From Sindora glabra (lineage: Eukaryota; Streptophyta; Magnoliopsida; Fabales; Fabaceae): a stretch of DNA of 64,000 nucleotides. This document shows positions 21,854 through 35,701 of this stretch, one piece after another. The number at the start of each line of letters is the position of its first letter. Positions within the stretch are counted from its first letter, which is position 1. Made by a program: the position numbers and the translations under genes. The notes below the pieces were generated by a model that was not told where the DNA came from, ran no database searches, and was given only the letters and a program-made list of their open reading frames with translations. Location of the stretch: contig CM035235.1 of the NCBI GenBank assembly GCA_020226215.1, positions 74,177,283 through 74,241,282 on the forward strand, read 5' to 3'.

Positions 21854-23198
21854 CAATTTTTTTTTCAAATTTTATTCTTCTTTTTCATTGAAAAATATTT
21901 CATTATTTGACACTTTTATTTTGAAATATCTCAACAAATTTATTTCATCTTTTTCTCTTCATTTTCAACCATATTAAAATTTATTTATGAAATGAGAGAG
22001 AGAGATTTATGTGTGTATTTAAATAAGTCCATCTTTACAAGATCTAGTTTAGATTAAAGAAAAAGAAATTCATAGGGAATCATCTCACAAAAAGATTCTC
22101 GGGCCGGAAGAATTTGACACACCAAAGGGCAAAACGCTGTATGAAACGTTTCTCTTTGCATAAGAAAACCTATTGTAACAGGGGAAGCATTTCTTTGGGA
22201 ACAATCTTCAATTTGAATATACGGTAACAAGAAGCGTTTCACAAAGCGCTCCTTAGAGCTATTCTAAAGAGGGGAAGTGCGTTGCGAAACGATTCGTCCA
22301 TCCGGATTTGTACTTTTGATTAAAACCTTTTTTGAAAAACTTTTTAAAACATTTATTTGATTATTTTAAAATCTTTGAATATTTTCAAGCATAATATTTT
22401 GTGAAGATGATTTTAAAATGCAGAACCAATTCCTTTTGTCCCCGTTTTGGTACCACCTAATAAAAACATGTTTTAACACAAAATTTGATTTTTTAAACAC
22501 ATTTTCTTCAATTTTAAGTTGAACCCTTAAATCTAAGTTTTTCTAGGTCCAATGCAATAAGTATTCTTGAAATACATTTAAATAAGTTAAAATGATTTAT
22601 TATTATCAATATTGATATTTAAACGATGCTAAGGTTAACAATAACTTCACGCTTTCATTTCAATTTTCGGAGTTGAAACTATCAAACTCCACACTGCGGC
22701 ATCGTCCTTCTTGTTAACAAACCATTTTAGTTGGTTTCTACTACTTCCTTGTCATCGACAACTGCCACATTCGTTTTTCTAATTTCAGCTGAATTAAAAA
22801 AGGCATACACAATATATATAGCTTCACACGCTTTGACTTCAATTTACTCAAGATAAATTATGTATTTTTTAACATTATAGTATTGAATGAATTTAGCACA
22901 CATTTTACAACAAAGTGATAAAAATTTTTGACAATCCAATTCACTTGAAAACAAGATGAATAGACATATTCTATAGTAAAATATTTAACTTTTTATTGAC
23001 CAATTAAAATTAAAATTAAAATTACTTATTTAAAATTTAGCATTCTCACTTTGCACGACTAATGATACATTTGAACAAAGATATGAATGAAAAATAAAAA
23101 AATGGAGGACATGCATAAAAGAATGTCTTTTTATTCATTTGTATACATCATTATGAAAAGATGATCAATGCACTTACGCTTAAAAGAATAATATTGAC

Positions 23199-23233
<35 letters not shown>

Positions 23234-23758
23234 ACCAATTCTCTTGCAAATAAACATGACGTCATCTATTTTAATTTTAAAATATTTGATTTCTTAAGAT
23301 AAATCCATAGTATTAAAATCTTAATAGTACATTGCAATTAAATTTTTTGTAATTACAAAAGTAACATATCATTTAATATATATAATGTTCTTTATAGTTT
23401 AAAACAATATAACAAGCATCGAAAATGCTGCTAGATACAGAAATAGTAACTATTAAGTGGTGCCTTTTACGCACCCTCCTAACGTCCGTTGCATGACATA
23501 TTATTGGAGACAAGGAGTAATGATGTTCAATCTTTTCGTATATTCAAACGTTTGCGTAATCCAGTTACTGCCTTTTTGTTTTTTTTTTCTTTTTCCTCTC
23601 TCTTTGGTTTTACTTTTAGTGCATGCAATTATTAATTATGTTGAAATTTGCAGATATAAACGAAACTGAAAATGACATTTAATACATTGTGCTTCCCATT
23701 TTTCTGCTATCAATCAATTACTTTTAGCAAAAGGACAACATTTTTATTCAATAATATC

Positions 23759-24421
23759 GGTTCAAACTAGAAAAAAGAAATAAAATCAAGAAAGAAAATT
23801 AAAGAAAAAGGAAAAGAATAATTCTTGATTACTCAATCTATCTGATTTAAATAGGAAGGGGAATAAAGTATTTTTAATTTATTTTATTAATAATTATTAG
23901 ACTAAAAAATAATTTACTTATAATTATTATTAAAATAATTATTATAATTATTATCTTATTGTTTTTATTTTATTTACTAATATTATAATTTTTATAATTA
24001 TTTAATATTAATTATTAATATCTTATCATGATTAAATTATTAATATTTTATTAATATTATTAATTTTATTATATTATTATAATAATTATTATATGATTAT
24101 TTATTTTTATTTAATTAGTTTTATTATTTTTTATTTTTTATTATTAACTATTGTTTAATAATTATTTTTATTTTTATGTATATTATTATTTTATAATACT
24201 AAATTATTATTATTATCATATTGAAGATGATAAATTTAAAATCTAGAAGAGGGAATTGGATTTCCTAAAAATTTGAAAGGAATTACCATTCTGAGCAATC
24301 CTATTAAGAAAAAATAGAAAAAGGAAATGAATTTTTTCTGAACTAAACAAAAATAAAGGGAATAAAACTCTACAATTCTCTTCCCTTTTCCTTTCCTGAT
24401 TACCCCTAACCAAACGACTTC
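23759..24421. mobile_element. 663-bp AT-rich insertion with 8-bp duplication
   Basis: Absent from the duplicate segment near 37830. Flanks are ATAATATC (23751-23758) and TTAATATC (24422-24429), 7 of 8 identical. The interior is almost pure A/T (23870-24230). No matching inverted ends and no coding frame; class unknown, though 8 bases would suit hAT. Confidence 0.55.
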
Positions 24422-24788
24422 TTAATATCTACACCATTTTCTATTTCGACGTTTAATCTGCTACTAGTAGCACATCTATACATTATCATCTTGTTAAAAG
24501 AAAAAACTGTTGAGCATTTTTGTTTGTTAGTAAATTTTCTTATTTATATTTTTATTTTTTAATAACTTGACATTTCTCTATAAAAAGATTAATAGTAAAA
24601 TGCATCGAATTAATTTTAATTCTTAAAATAAATAAGCCATTTTCTTGAAAATTCACCAAACATCCTGTTAGAAAGAGGAGAGAAAAGACTTCCGAATTCC
24701 ATAACCACCCTTTCACAAATTTATCTATCATTAATTAAATTTGGAATTACAGTTGTATTAATTGCAAATGTGGATTTTGGAGAGATTA

Positions 24789-25085
24789 AGGGTCTATTTA
24801 TTTATTATTTTTAAAAATAAAAATTTTTATTCAGTAAGCTATTTTTAAAATCTATTTTTAAAAATTATTCTTGAAATTCTTGTTTCAAAAATAAAAAAAT
24901 AATAACAGGTTTTGAATATTTTCTAAACTTATTTTTTTTCTTGATTACAGTTTTATAATTAAATAAAATTTTTGTTTACTTGCTTTACTAAACATCATTT
25001 ATTCATTAATTTTCGTAACTTTGGAAATAGTTTTTAAAAAATAATTTTTAAAAATAAAAATTAAAAACACATCCATACACACCCT
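24789..25085. mobile_element. MITE-like element, copy in A4 segment
   Basis: AGGGTCTATTTATTTATTAT at one end and the complement AGGGTGTGTATGGATGTG at the other, with A/T-rich palindromic interior. Its twin is at 38207-38522, so it predates the duplication. Target duplication unclear. Confidence 0.4.
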
Positions 25086-25340
25086 AAAATGCGCACATAT
25101 AGATTGTGGTGTGATGTTCCGGTCATAATATTTTTACAAATCTTTCAACCATTTTAAATTAAAAGAAATTCCCGCAACAATGCAGCTGTAATGCATTTAA
25201 TTTTACAAATTATTATAATTATAAGAATAATTCTTATAAAAACATAATATTATCATTGTAACATGTGTTGCGAAATAGTTTTCAAATCTTGTAATTTAGT
25301 ATTATGATGCAAAAATAGCATTTAAGAAAATTGTTATATA

Positions 25341-25500
25341 TCAAGATTTTAAATTGTTGTCTGTAACATTGCATGCAATATTATTGTTGTGAAATATATC
25401 CATGATTTTTCATAAATTTGCATCACAATAATTACATTTTTTTCTATTTATCCATAGTTTATTTACTAATGCCAATAAAACTGTAATTACTATTCAAAAT
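25341..25500. mobile_element. MULE-like MITE, A4 segment
   Basis: Ends AAGATTTTAAATTGTTGTC and complement ATTTTGAATAGTAATTAC, like the elements at 1460 and 18261. Most of its interior is deleted in the A5 segment (about 38775-38830). Confidence 0.45.
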
Positions 25501-25937
25501 CATATTATATATAAAATAAAATTACGGTAGTTGATTACTTGGGCATATATATAAGACAAACATTTGACCAAAGCGAAAGGAAAAGAAAATTAGTCATTGG
25601 CCAGACATGTAAATAACAGAAGTCACGTTAATTTAATAGTGAACTTTTTATTCTTCAATCACAAACTATAAAGTAACAGAAAACTACAATTCTTTTTGTA
25701 ATTAACTATTTATTTCATATATGCAAATAAATAGATATATTATTATAGAGCTAGATGACACTAATTAACACCATTGATAATATATAGAAAAGATCTTGTT
25801 TTGGCACAGCTGCTTCCGCATAGAACCTGCGTGACAAGCAAAAACATGAATAAGAAATGAGCAAATTACAAATCAAAGCATGCAGTTTATGATTCTAAAA
25901 TAAATTATGTTTGAATTGTAAAATAATACCTGACTTA

Positions 25938-26199
25938 TTACTGGCCGGGATTAGCATTAATGTAGCCAATAAACTGAGTAGCATTAGCGTCCCTATAGAC
26001 TCGGGATCCATCAGGTGGTAATTGTGACATAGCCAACAAGCTCGGCAGCATTGTTGATCACTGGAATGCTCGAAGAATTTGATCCATTGCTTGATGAAGA
26101 AACCTGGTACCCAATATACGTTCCTGCATAGTACACTGCTGATTCATTGCTTGATGAAGAAGCCCTCTCATTGCAGTAAGATAGAAATCTCCCCGCCAT
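25938..26199 (-). CDS. family A small protein A4 (62-aa frame, C-terminal repeat out of frame)
   Basis: ATG at 26199; frame ends with TGA at 26013-26011 after 62 residues. It starts MAGRFLSYCNERASSSSNES, then repeats VYYAGTYIGY and PVINNAAELVGY, ending VTITT. One base off frame, 25938-26005 still encodes VYRDANATQFIGYINANPGQ-stop, the last repeat of A2. A5 shares the same one-base shift, so the change predates their duplication. The predicted intron (25827-25929) starts about 80 bases after the in-frame stop but 8 after the out-of-frame one, so the shorter frame could make the mRNA a nonsense-mediated decay target. TATA box at 26264-26273. May be a shortened functional gene or early pseudogene. 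Confidence 0.55.
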
Positions 26200-26263
26200 A
26201 ATTGATAATTTCCAATTTCTAATTAGATCGATCGATTGTCAATTTTTGGTTTTGCTAGATCTT

Positions 26264-26273
26264 TATTTATATA
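26264..26273 (-). promoter_or_regulatory. TATA box of A4
   Basis: Minus-strand TATATAAATA about 65 bases before the A4 ATG. Confidence 0.6.
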
Positions 26274-27234
26274 CCTACAAATTAAGACGTATTCTCACCC
26301 CATACATCCATGAAAATAGAAGTGACGCTTTGCTAAATTCCCAGGAAATTAACAGAAAAATCCCTAGTACCACCTACGTATTCTAGATGAAGTTGGAAAT
26401 TAATGAATTTTATATATACATACAGGAGTCATATTAAATGAAAAGAGTGTTTTTATATAAGATGAGTGAATTGTAATCATCAAATCTTGTATTAAAAGTC
26501 AGGATTAAAATATAATAAAAAATCACATGATCATTTAAAAAAATAATATGACTACTTAAAAAAAGTTATCTAATTTTATGTTTTAATTTCAATCCTTCAA
26601 TTTTCGATTTAATAATCATAATTCACTCTACTTACTTTGATATAAAAATATTTTTGTCACTTAATACATCTTTTATATATATATATTTGAATGGCGGTGC
26701 AAATTGTCAAAGGTCTCAGAGGTTAAGGAAAGTTATTTCATTTGCCAGATAGGTAATGTATATGATATATGATATTTACTAACGACTTCACTGGACTTTA
26801 CTCTGAAATCGTTACGATTTTTTGTTTCATGTTCTTACATTGGCTGAGAGATTGATTAAATAGCTAAATTTCTTGCGAAATTGCACCAAAATTTAATCGT
26901 TTCTTCTGTCATCCGATAGCTTTTGGATGAAAAAAATATTTTTCTAATCTAATAATAATAATAAAATAATAAAAATATTTATATAATTTTAATGAAAAAT
27001 TTTAATTTAAAATATTTAAGTTAATTTTATTTATTTTTTATCATTTTTACAATAAATACACTTATTAAATGTAATAGATAGTAGTGATAACAAATTAATT
27101 ATAATACTATTTATTATTTTATTAGCTTTAAATTTGTTGTATAATTTTTTCATATAATTGAAAGAATGAAAATTATTAACCTCAATATATTAATGTGGAT
27201 TGCTTGGTAATATTATTTTATTAACTTCTATATT

Positions 27235-27320
27235 GTTGGAAGTAGAGAGACAGACTCGAAGAGGAAGAGCTTTTGGTTTGAGGCTGAGTTGTAGGGCTCA
27301 GAACATTCTTAATGTTTATG
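27235..27320 (-). pseudogene. remnant of a family B gene (delta copy 1)
   Basis: Minus strand keeps INIKNVLSPTTQPQTK followed by Ser codons, but lacks the MSSSKT start and the basic C-terminal end. The Cys of the motif is Ser here. Confidence 0.6.
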
Positions 27321-29114
27321 CATACGAAATATGTGTCGGGCTTCGAACAACTGGATTGTTATTTTGAGAAAACAAACGCAAAATACCTTTGAATAGACTC
27401 TAACAAAGCCAAAGGAAATTGCATAGCAATATAATAGAAATTTACACCAAATTTCCCATGATTTTCCCCAAGAACCTATACGGCAGTTTTAATGAAACGT
27501 GTGACGACACGTTTTGAATTGGGCAACATACATCTCTATCTTATGTGTTTATCTAAATCCATTTATGAGAAATTATTGCCTTTCAGTGAGCACCATTATC
27601 GTTAAAAATTGAGAGAAATTAAAAAATAATATTGATTAATTTTTTAATAACAATTTAGTGATAATCTTTTAATAGTAGTGGCCAAGCAAATTACGTATTC
27701 ATCGGTAAGCAAGAATTTTTCTTCATTTACCACCAACGTAAATCATAATATTCCACTTTTTGCAACTCAAACGGAGGTTTATATTGAATGACTTGTGGTC
27801 TTTCACTTGGTTGACTTTTTTAATCCTAAAACAAGTTAACCCTTTTCGGACGTACACGCGGCCATGTAGGCCAAGTCAAACTAAATGAGACATCGTTGAA
27901 CTTTTCTTATGAAGTACAAAGTTAAGAGAAAGTCGGGTTTTTTTGCTGTTCTTTTAATTAAATTAAATAAAAATGTTGCATAGTCCTTGGTGGAAATGGA
28001 AAGATATGTCCCACACGTTCATTTGCAATTACATACGCGGCCATCGGCTACCTAACCTTTGTTAATTAAAGGACCCCTCTCCTTTTTTTTTTTTTAATTG
28101 GTTTGCTTTCGGTGAAATGACACTGAAATTTTAATACTTTCTCTCGGTTAATTTTCGAACAACGTGTGGGCTCATCATATATATTGTAGCTTAATTGCAA
28201 CTAAATTAAATAATTTAGATGACGTATTCAACGGAATAAATCGAATTTCTTTGGGAAAAAAAATTGAAGGCCAACGGAAGTTTGTCCTCCCCCCCCACCT
28301 CAATTGAAGAATTGAATAGTTGAAGCATCCAATTAGGTAGACCATGAAAATACTTTTAGAAATATAGTTATATAATCCTAATTATACACAAATAAAAAAT
28401 ATAATTCAAGATTTCTTGTCAATATAGATACATAAAAAAATAAGTTAGATGCGTTTTTGTTGCTAGAAAAGTAATTCGAGGAATATATCAAAAACACATT
28501 TAGTTCACTTGTAATTAAGGGAAGAGCAACAAGCCCCACTGAATATCATATCATTAATTCATTCTAAAAATTATGCTTTCCTTATAAGAAGGTATATAAT
28601 TTACATGTGAAGGAGTAGGTAATACTTGAAATCGCTAGTACTTTAACCAGATTATGATGAGTAATTGGTCAAAATTAAGAAATTTTCTATTTGTGGCATA
28701 AAATCATTTTGAGAAATGTCATTTAAATTGTCAGGTATGTATGCACCATAAAGAGTAGAATATAATATGATAAACATTAATAAAAAGAATTATGGATAGA
28801 AGTATTAATAAAGGATAAATAAATTTATATATCTATTATTCAATAAATTTGCGGCTTAATCACTTTTTGATTTATTTTTCATCAATAAATAACATATTAG
28901 ATTTTATTAAGCGTATTTTGTATACTTTAAACCTGACATAATATCAGAAACGCATTTATTAATGCTAACAGCAAGCTCAAAATGGAATTCATGTTAGGTG
29001 ACTTGTTATATTATATAGACAATCTCTTAAGTATGAAATGATCTTGAAAGTTTAGACTAGGAGCTTAAATTTCATTTATTATTAGTATAAATGAAATAAG
29101 GATATTTGTAACTA

Positions 29115-30135
29115 AATAAGGGTAGAGTTGAAGGATATTTAACGCGTTAATTAATTTTCCCAACCATTTCGCTTCTTTGACGGTTTGCTCGCCCATTCAA
29201 AGCCCTCTACGTTTCCATGTTTGTGAATCTCTTTTTAATCGGGGCAAAAAGGATAATCACGTAGATAATTATAGTATTAGTAAATTTTAGTTCAATAAAT
29301 ATTATTTTTAAGATTTAAACCTGGAGCTAACATGTTTTTTGTGTTTGTAAATTTTGTTGTTACTAAAAATGCATATCTATATTACCCTTCTTTATTAAGT
29401 TTCTAAACATGATATATGTTATTCTTAAATATAAAAAATTTTCACAATCGTAAATATAAAAATAATGGAAACAGAAATTTCGTATTTGAATTCGAGTTAA
29501 TAAGCAGGCAAAATCTATGAGATCAGAATTTACTAACTTGAATTCAAGTTAAAAGCCAAAATAAATTATATTCAACAATAAGTATGGCCAGCACCTGCCA
29601 CCAAGAGCTGATCCAAATGATACACTCTTGTAGCCACAAGATCTTATGGCATAAAGAAGTAGCATTTTTTTTAAGTGGGACAATCGCTCAAAAAACTAAA
29701 ATATTAATAATCTTTTTTATTAATAAGATTATTTCTAAGATTTGAACTCAGTTCATTTGTACCAATATTTTTAATTATCCTATAAGAATTAGGGATACAT
29801 GTGAAATCATGATTCACATACATTAATGTCACTTTTAATTTTTAAGTATTGAAATTAATCAATTATTTCCTTATATTTTGCTTTTAATTTGTTTTCCCCA
29901 TTTCCCCTTTGAAATAAAGAACAATGCAAAGCTATTGATTTCAGTATAAATTCAAAAATCAGTAATGGAACTCTTTCTTGTGAAACGAACACTACTACTG
30001 ATAGCAAATTTACATCAACTGCTTATGGAATTAAATATTAATTTTGAATTGTCATTTTATCATACATCATAATAAATATTTTATAATATTGACTAAAAAA
30101 TTATTGTAAAAAAGAAATATTATGTCAATTTGAAA
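29115..30135. repeat. segmental duplication gamma, copy 2
   Basis: Matches 10690-11165 and 11850-12360; lacks the MITE of copy 1. No gene seen. Confidence 0.7.
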
Positions 30136-31240
30136 TTAGGGTAATAGAAAGCACTTCGCAAAGGGGAAGAGCCTTGTGAAACCATTCTTCCCTCCAGATT
30201 TGTACTTTTGATTAAAACCAATTTTGAAAACATTTTTAAAGCATATATTTGGTCATTTTAAAATATTTAAATATTTTCAAGCATAATATTTTGTGAAGAT
30301 GATTTTAAAATGCAGAACCAAGTGCTTTTGTCCCAATTTTGGTACCAACTCATATAAACATGTTTTAACACGAAATTTGATTTTTGAAACACATTTTCTT
30401 CAATTTTAAGTTGCACCCTTAAACCTACCTTTCTCTAAGTCTGATGAAATAAGTATTCTTGAAATACATTCAAATAAATTAAAAGGTTTTATTATTATCA
30501 AAATTGATATTTAAAGGATGCTAAGGCTAACAATAACTTCACGCTTTCATTTCAATATTCGGAGCTGAAACTTTCAAACTCAACACAGCGGCATCATCCT
30601 ACTTCTTAACAAACCATTTTAGTTAGTTTCTACTCCTTCCTTGTCATTGTCAACTGCCAAATTCGTTTTTATAATTTCAGCTGAATTAAAAAAGGCATAC
30701 ATAATATAAATAGATTCCCACGCTTTGACTTCAATTTACTCAAGAGAAATTATGTATTTTTTAACATTATAGTATTAATGAATTTAGCACATATTTAAAA
30801 AAATGATAAATTTTTTTGACAATCCGATTCATTTGAAAACAAGATAAATAAACACATTCTATAGTAAAATATTTAACTTTTTATTGACCAATTACAATTA
30901 AAATTACTTGCTTAAAATTTAGCATTCTCGCGTTGCACGACTACTGATATATTTGAACAGAGATATGGAAAAAAAAAAAAACGGAGAACATGCATAAAAA
31001 AATTTCTGTTTGTTCATTTGCATACATCATTAAGAAACGATTATCAATGCATTTACGCTTAAAAGAATAATGATACACACACATATATTAACCAATTCTC
31101 CAGCAAATTAACATGATGTCATCTATTTTAATTTTAAAATATTTTATTTCTTAAGATAAGTCCTTACTATTAAAATCTTAATACTACATTACAATTAAAT
31201 TTTTTTATAGTAACAAAAGTAACATATCATTTAATATATA

Positions 31241-32009
31241 TGTAGTAAAAATTTCAGGTTAGAAAATTTTATTACTTGATCTTGGCTATGATTATAATTA
31301 CAAATAAGTTATAGTATTTAAACAATTTAAGTATAATAAAATGTGGAAGTAAAAATAGATGAAATATCTTGTATCATAATAAATTTGATAGTTACAACAA
31401 ATAAAACAACAATATTTAGAATTAGATAATACCTAAGCCTTCTCTTTTCTTACTCAAATAGTACTATAATATTTGTGAAATGATAGGAATTACACAAACT
31501 TATGTTCATGAGTGAAGAGAGAGACCAAGAGCACTATTTATAACCTTCATGACTCAATCCATCAAAAAGTCTTAACTCTTTACTTTCTTCTAACATTTAT
31601 GAATCTAGTTAATTCGAGTAATTAAGTGAAAGACCTTTCACATGCAAAACCATCAAATGTATTCAAGAGTATATTAATTTTGTATAAAATATATTTAATG
31701 CATATTTAATTTAAATAAATGACATTAATCTTATATAATGGATATTTAATGCATATTTAATTTAGATAATTGACATTAATCCTACATAATGAATATTTAA
31801 TGCATATTTAATTTAGATAATTGACATTAATCCTACATAATGAATATTTAATGTATATTTAATTTAAATAAATGAAATTAATCATGTATAATGGATCCAA
31901 TTTATGATGATATCTATATCCTTTCATATGACTATAATTATTCTATAATATAGACTATATCTTTTTATGTGGTCATGAAGGCTACGTTAAATCTATCATA
32001 AATCTAACA
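31241..32009 (-). repeat. 3' LTR of Copia 1
   Basis: 769 bases. Contains four copies of a 51-base unit at 31691-31894 (core ATATTTAATGCATATTTAAT), against about two in the other LTR. Confidence 0.85.
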
Positions 32010-32364
32010 TTCTCTTACTTGGCCGAATAAGCATATGAGCTCAATAAACTGTAATGGATTCATAGAAATCGTGGCCACTATGAAACTATAATGATCAATT
32101 ACCTTTTTCTTGGACTTGTCACAAATATGGATTATAGTAGTTTTACACCTATAAATGATATAATTCCAATTATGCATTACAATATTTGCACGCCTCTAAG
32201 AAAAGCTTAATGAGGAAAGATATGAACAAATTCAAACCATCATGAACTAATATTGAATGTTCATATTAATGGTCTACATTAATTACAAAACATAAAAGTC
32301 ATCCCTTTTTCCATAACATGCACATATATAAGGGAGACAAGTTGAAAATTTTAAATCATATTAA

Positions 32365-33009
32365 TTACATAAGATCATTTCTATTAATCAGTCTCATGGA
32401 TAATACATGATTTTTACAAACCTTAGGCACCAATGCTTTAGTCATGGGATCTACTACCATCATTTTGGTACTAATGTGTTCAATAGATACTTTCTTATTC
32501 TGTACTCTTTCATGAACAACAAGGTATTGCAACTTAATATGTTTTGATTTACTTGAACATCTATTGTTCTTAGAGAAAAAAACAATAACAGAATTGTCAT
32601 AAAAAATTGTAAGGGACCTTGAAATAGAATCTATAATTTTTAGTCCAGTCATAAAATTCTTAAACTAAATAACTTGAGAAGTGGCTTCATGGTATGCCAC
32701 AAATTTAGGTTCCATGGTTGAAGAAATTATCAGAGTTTGCTTTATACTATTTCAAAAAATGACTCCCTTAGCTAACAAAAAGATATACCCAGATGTGGAT
32801 TTCAATATATCCACATAGCTCATAAAATCTGAGTCACAATAACCAATCACCTCAAGCAAATCATAGTGTTGATAGGTGAGCATATAATTCTTATTACCTT
32901 GAATGTAATGTAACAACTTCTTTACTGCCTTGTAGTGATGCATTTCAAGATTACTTTGATATCTTCCTAGCATTCCAACTGCATAGCTAATGAGTGCACA
33001 TTTGAGCAT
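32365..33009 (-). pseudogene. Copia 1 RNase H region
   Basis: Broken frames read YCDSDFMSYVDILKSTSGYI (cognate of the copia D-x-D-W/F-AG-x-x-D-x-RKSTSG motif) and, further down, STKMMVVDPMTKALVPK, the usual copia C-terminal end. Several stops separate them. Confidence 0.85.
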
Positions 33010-33058
33010 ACATTAAACTTCTAATAGCAAAGGCAAATGGAATAGAATCCATTACCTT

Positions 33059-33930
33059 TTACTCTAGTTCATTTTGTGAACCCTGACTTTGACTTAATTT
33101 ATCACCTTTTACAATAGGAGCTAGACTTAGTAAATAATTTTGCATATTAAATCTTTCAAGAATTTTGTTAAAATAAATCTTTTGATATAAACCAAGTAAT
33201 CTCTTAGACCTATCTCGATAAATTTCAATGCCAATAACATAAGAAGCATTTCCCATATCCTTCATTTCAAAATTCTCAAAAAGAAAAGTTTTAGTTTCAT
33301 GTAACATAGCATGATCTTTATTAGCAATTAGTATGTCATCCATGTATAGAATGATGAAGACAAGCTTACTTCCATTGACCTTCAAATATATACAATCATC
33401 AAGTTCATTAGTTTTAAATCTAAAGGTCATTATGGTATTATGAAACTTTAGATACCATTAATGGGAAGCTTGTTTAAGTCCATATATGGATTTTCTTAAT
33501 TTACATACTAAATGCTTATTCCCTATTTCCTCAAATCCTTCAAGTTACCATATATATATTTCTTTATCTAGATTCCCATTCAAGAAAGTCATTTTCACAT
33601 CCATTTATTGTAACTCAAGATCAAAATGAGCTATTAATGCTATAAGAATCCTAAAATAATCTTTCTTTGATATTGGAGAAAAGGTTTCATTATAATCTAT
33701 TCCTTCTCTATAAATGAAACCTTAGTAACAAGTCTAGCCTTATATCGATCAATATTGCCTTTGGAGCCCCTTTTGGTTTTGAAAACCCATTTACATTGAA
33801 TTGGAATAACCCCATCTAGCAAATTAACCAATTCCCATACTTGATTTTTCTGCATTGATGCCATTTCATCCTTCATGGCATCTAACCACTTATTAGATTC
33901 TTTACTTCTTATAGCTTGTGAAAACATCAT
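33059..33930 (-). pseudogene. Copia 1 reverse transcriptase region
   Basis: N-terminal part includes KWLDAMKDEMASM and CKWVFKTKRGSKGNIDRYKA. The catalytic block reads YMDDILIANKD at about 33335-33365, with both Asp residues present. The stretch between (33440-33690) is interrupted by stops. Confidence 0.88.
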
Positions 33931-34131
33931 TGGATCATCTTTAATTCCAATGTCAAAATTTTGTTCTTGTAGGTACGCAATATAATAATTTGGAATGGCT
34001 TATTTCCTTGTTCTTTGAGAATGCCTTAATGATTCTGAATGAATTATATTTTCTCCATCATGTGTACTTTCTTTAACAAAATGTATAATGGGGTTATTAT
34101 TTTCCTTTATAAGTGACATCTCCAAATTAAT

Positions 34132-35100
34132 TTAAAAACTAGTCGATTCCTTAATTGGAGATAACATCACTTTTCTTGATTCATGACTCCCTTTATGAAT
34201 TCCATTTTCAAGGAAGTTTGCTATACGTGTTTTAATAATTTTGGTGTAATGATTAGGATAATAAAACTTATATCCTTTGGACTTTTTAGAATAACCAGTA
34301 AAATAACAACTTATTGTCCTAGAATCCAATTTCTTTTCATGGAGATTAAAAAGTTTTACTTTAGCAGGACAATCCTAAATACGAAGATGATTTAAACTCA
34401 GTTTCTTACCTACCCATAATTCATAAGGATTTTTAGGGACAACCTTTGTAGGAACACGATTTAAACAATACATTACCATTTTAATTGCCTCCCTCTATAA
34501 GAACATTGGTAGACTAAAATTACTCATCATACACCTTGTCATTTCTAATAAGGTACATTTATATCTCTCAATCACACCATTCTGCTAAGGTGTACCAAGC
34601 ATTGTGTACTATGCTACAATACCATTTTCTTAAAGGAATCTAGCAAATGAACCTAAATTATGACTAGTTTTATCGTATTTTCCATAATATTCACCACTCC
34701 TATTAGATTTCACACCCTTTATCTTCTTTTCCAGTTGATTTTTAACTTTTGCCTTAAAAATTTTGAACATTTCCAAGGCATCATATTTTTCTTTAATAAG
34801 ATAAAGGTAACCATAACATGAGAAGTCATCAATAAAGGTGATAAAATATTTTTCTCCTCCTATACAAGGTGGAAATTGTCCACATATATCTATATGTATC
34901 ACTTCAAGTAACATGGAACTTCTTGTGGCACTTTTCCTAGTATTTTTAGTTTATTTTCCCTTAATGCAATTAATACAAGTACCAAAATCTAAAAAATTGA
35001 GATTTGCTATAATACCATCCTTGACTAATCGTTCTAGTCTTTTCTTAGAGATGTGACCTAGCTTTTTATGCCACAAAAAGATGAAGTTTCATTTTGATGA
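34132..35100 (-). pseudogene. Copia 1 integrase region
   Basis: Minus strand shows the HK-x-LGH-x-S zinc-binding start, then IHIDICGQF and FITFIDDFSCYGYLYL carrying two catalytic Asp positions, and a later SKGYKFYYP block typical of the region after the catalytic core. Stops interrupt it. Confidence 0.82.
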
Positions 35101-35147
35101 GTTCTTTTAGTGCTAACGCATGTATTTAAATTCAAAGCAAAATTAGT

Positions 35148-35640
35148 TTAAGAAAAGGAAGGATTAAAATCAATTTTGTACAAGTCATCAGACAAAATGC
35201 CAAATCCAATCAAAATATTATTTTTATACATCTCAAAGGTTTCATTGCCAAATTTAAAACAATATCCTTCCAAGTCAAGATGGGGAACAAAAATTAAATT
35301 TCTAGAAAAAGAAAGGACATAAAATGTGTTTGATAATATCAAAGAATAACCAGTGCTAATAATAAGTTTATAAGTTTTAATGGCTTTAACATTAGCTTGT
35401 TCTTTATTTCACATAAAGATGGTCCTTTCAGGTGGTAGTGGGATTCGGGTTGAAAAGAATTTTTGCAAAGAATTAGATACATAAATCATGGTACCAGAAT
35501 CTAACCACAAAGTATTGGAAGGAATATCAATTGAATTGATTTCAAAACAAACATGGGTAAAATAATTACTTTTTTTTTCAAACCAATTCTTACATTTCAG
35601 ACAATCCTTCTTTTGTGGCCTTTTTTATTGCAAAAGAAGC
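35148..35640 (-). pseudogene. Copia 1 zinc knuckle, protease and pre-integrase region
   Basis: KKDCLKCKNWFE (about 35575-35625) is a partial CCHC knuckle. LWLDSGTMIYVSNSLQKF (about 35465-35525) is the aspartic protease D-S-G site. The frame at 35148-35342 has pre-integrase character. Broken. Confidence 0.75.
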
Positions 35641-35701
35641 ATTTCATAGAACTTGTATTTGCACCATTATGTACAACAGCTTCTTTTTCTTGAGTTAGTG
35701 G

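Larger units (their letters stand above)
22260..29110. repeat. segmental duplication delta, copy 1 (partner 30150-42410)
   Basis: Colinear match through the flank at 22680, segment beta with A4, the decayed B copy and the distal flank to about 29100. The partner holds Copia 1; this copy holds a separate 663-bp insertion. Offset after the insertions is about 13.3 kb. Confidence 0.8.

Noticed and set aside
22054..22242. 62-codon minus-strand frame MKRFLLPYIQIEDCSQRN
   Set aside because: Composition looks coding-like, but no family is recognised, no promoter or copy supports it, and the delta duplicate does not preserve it.
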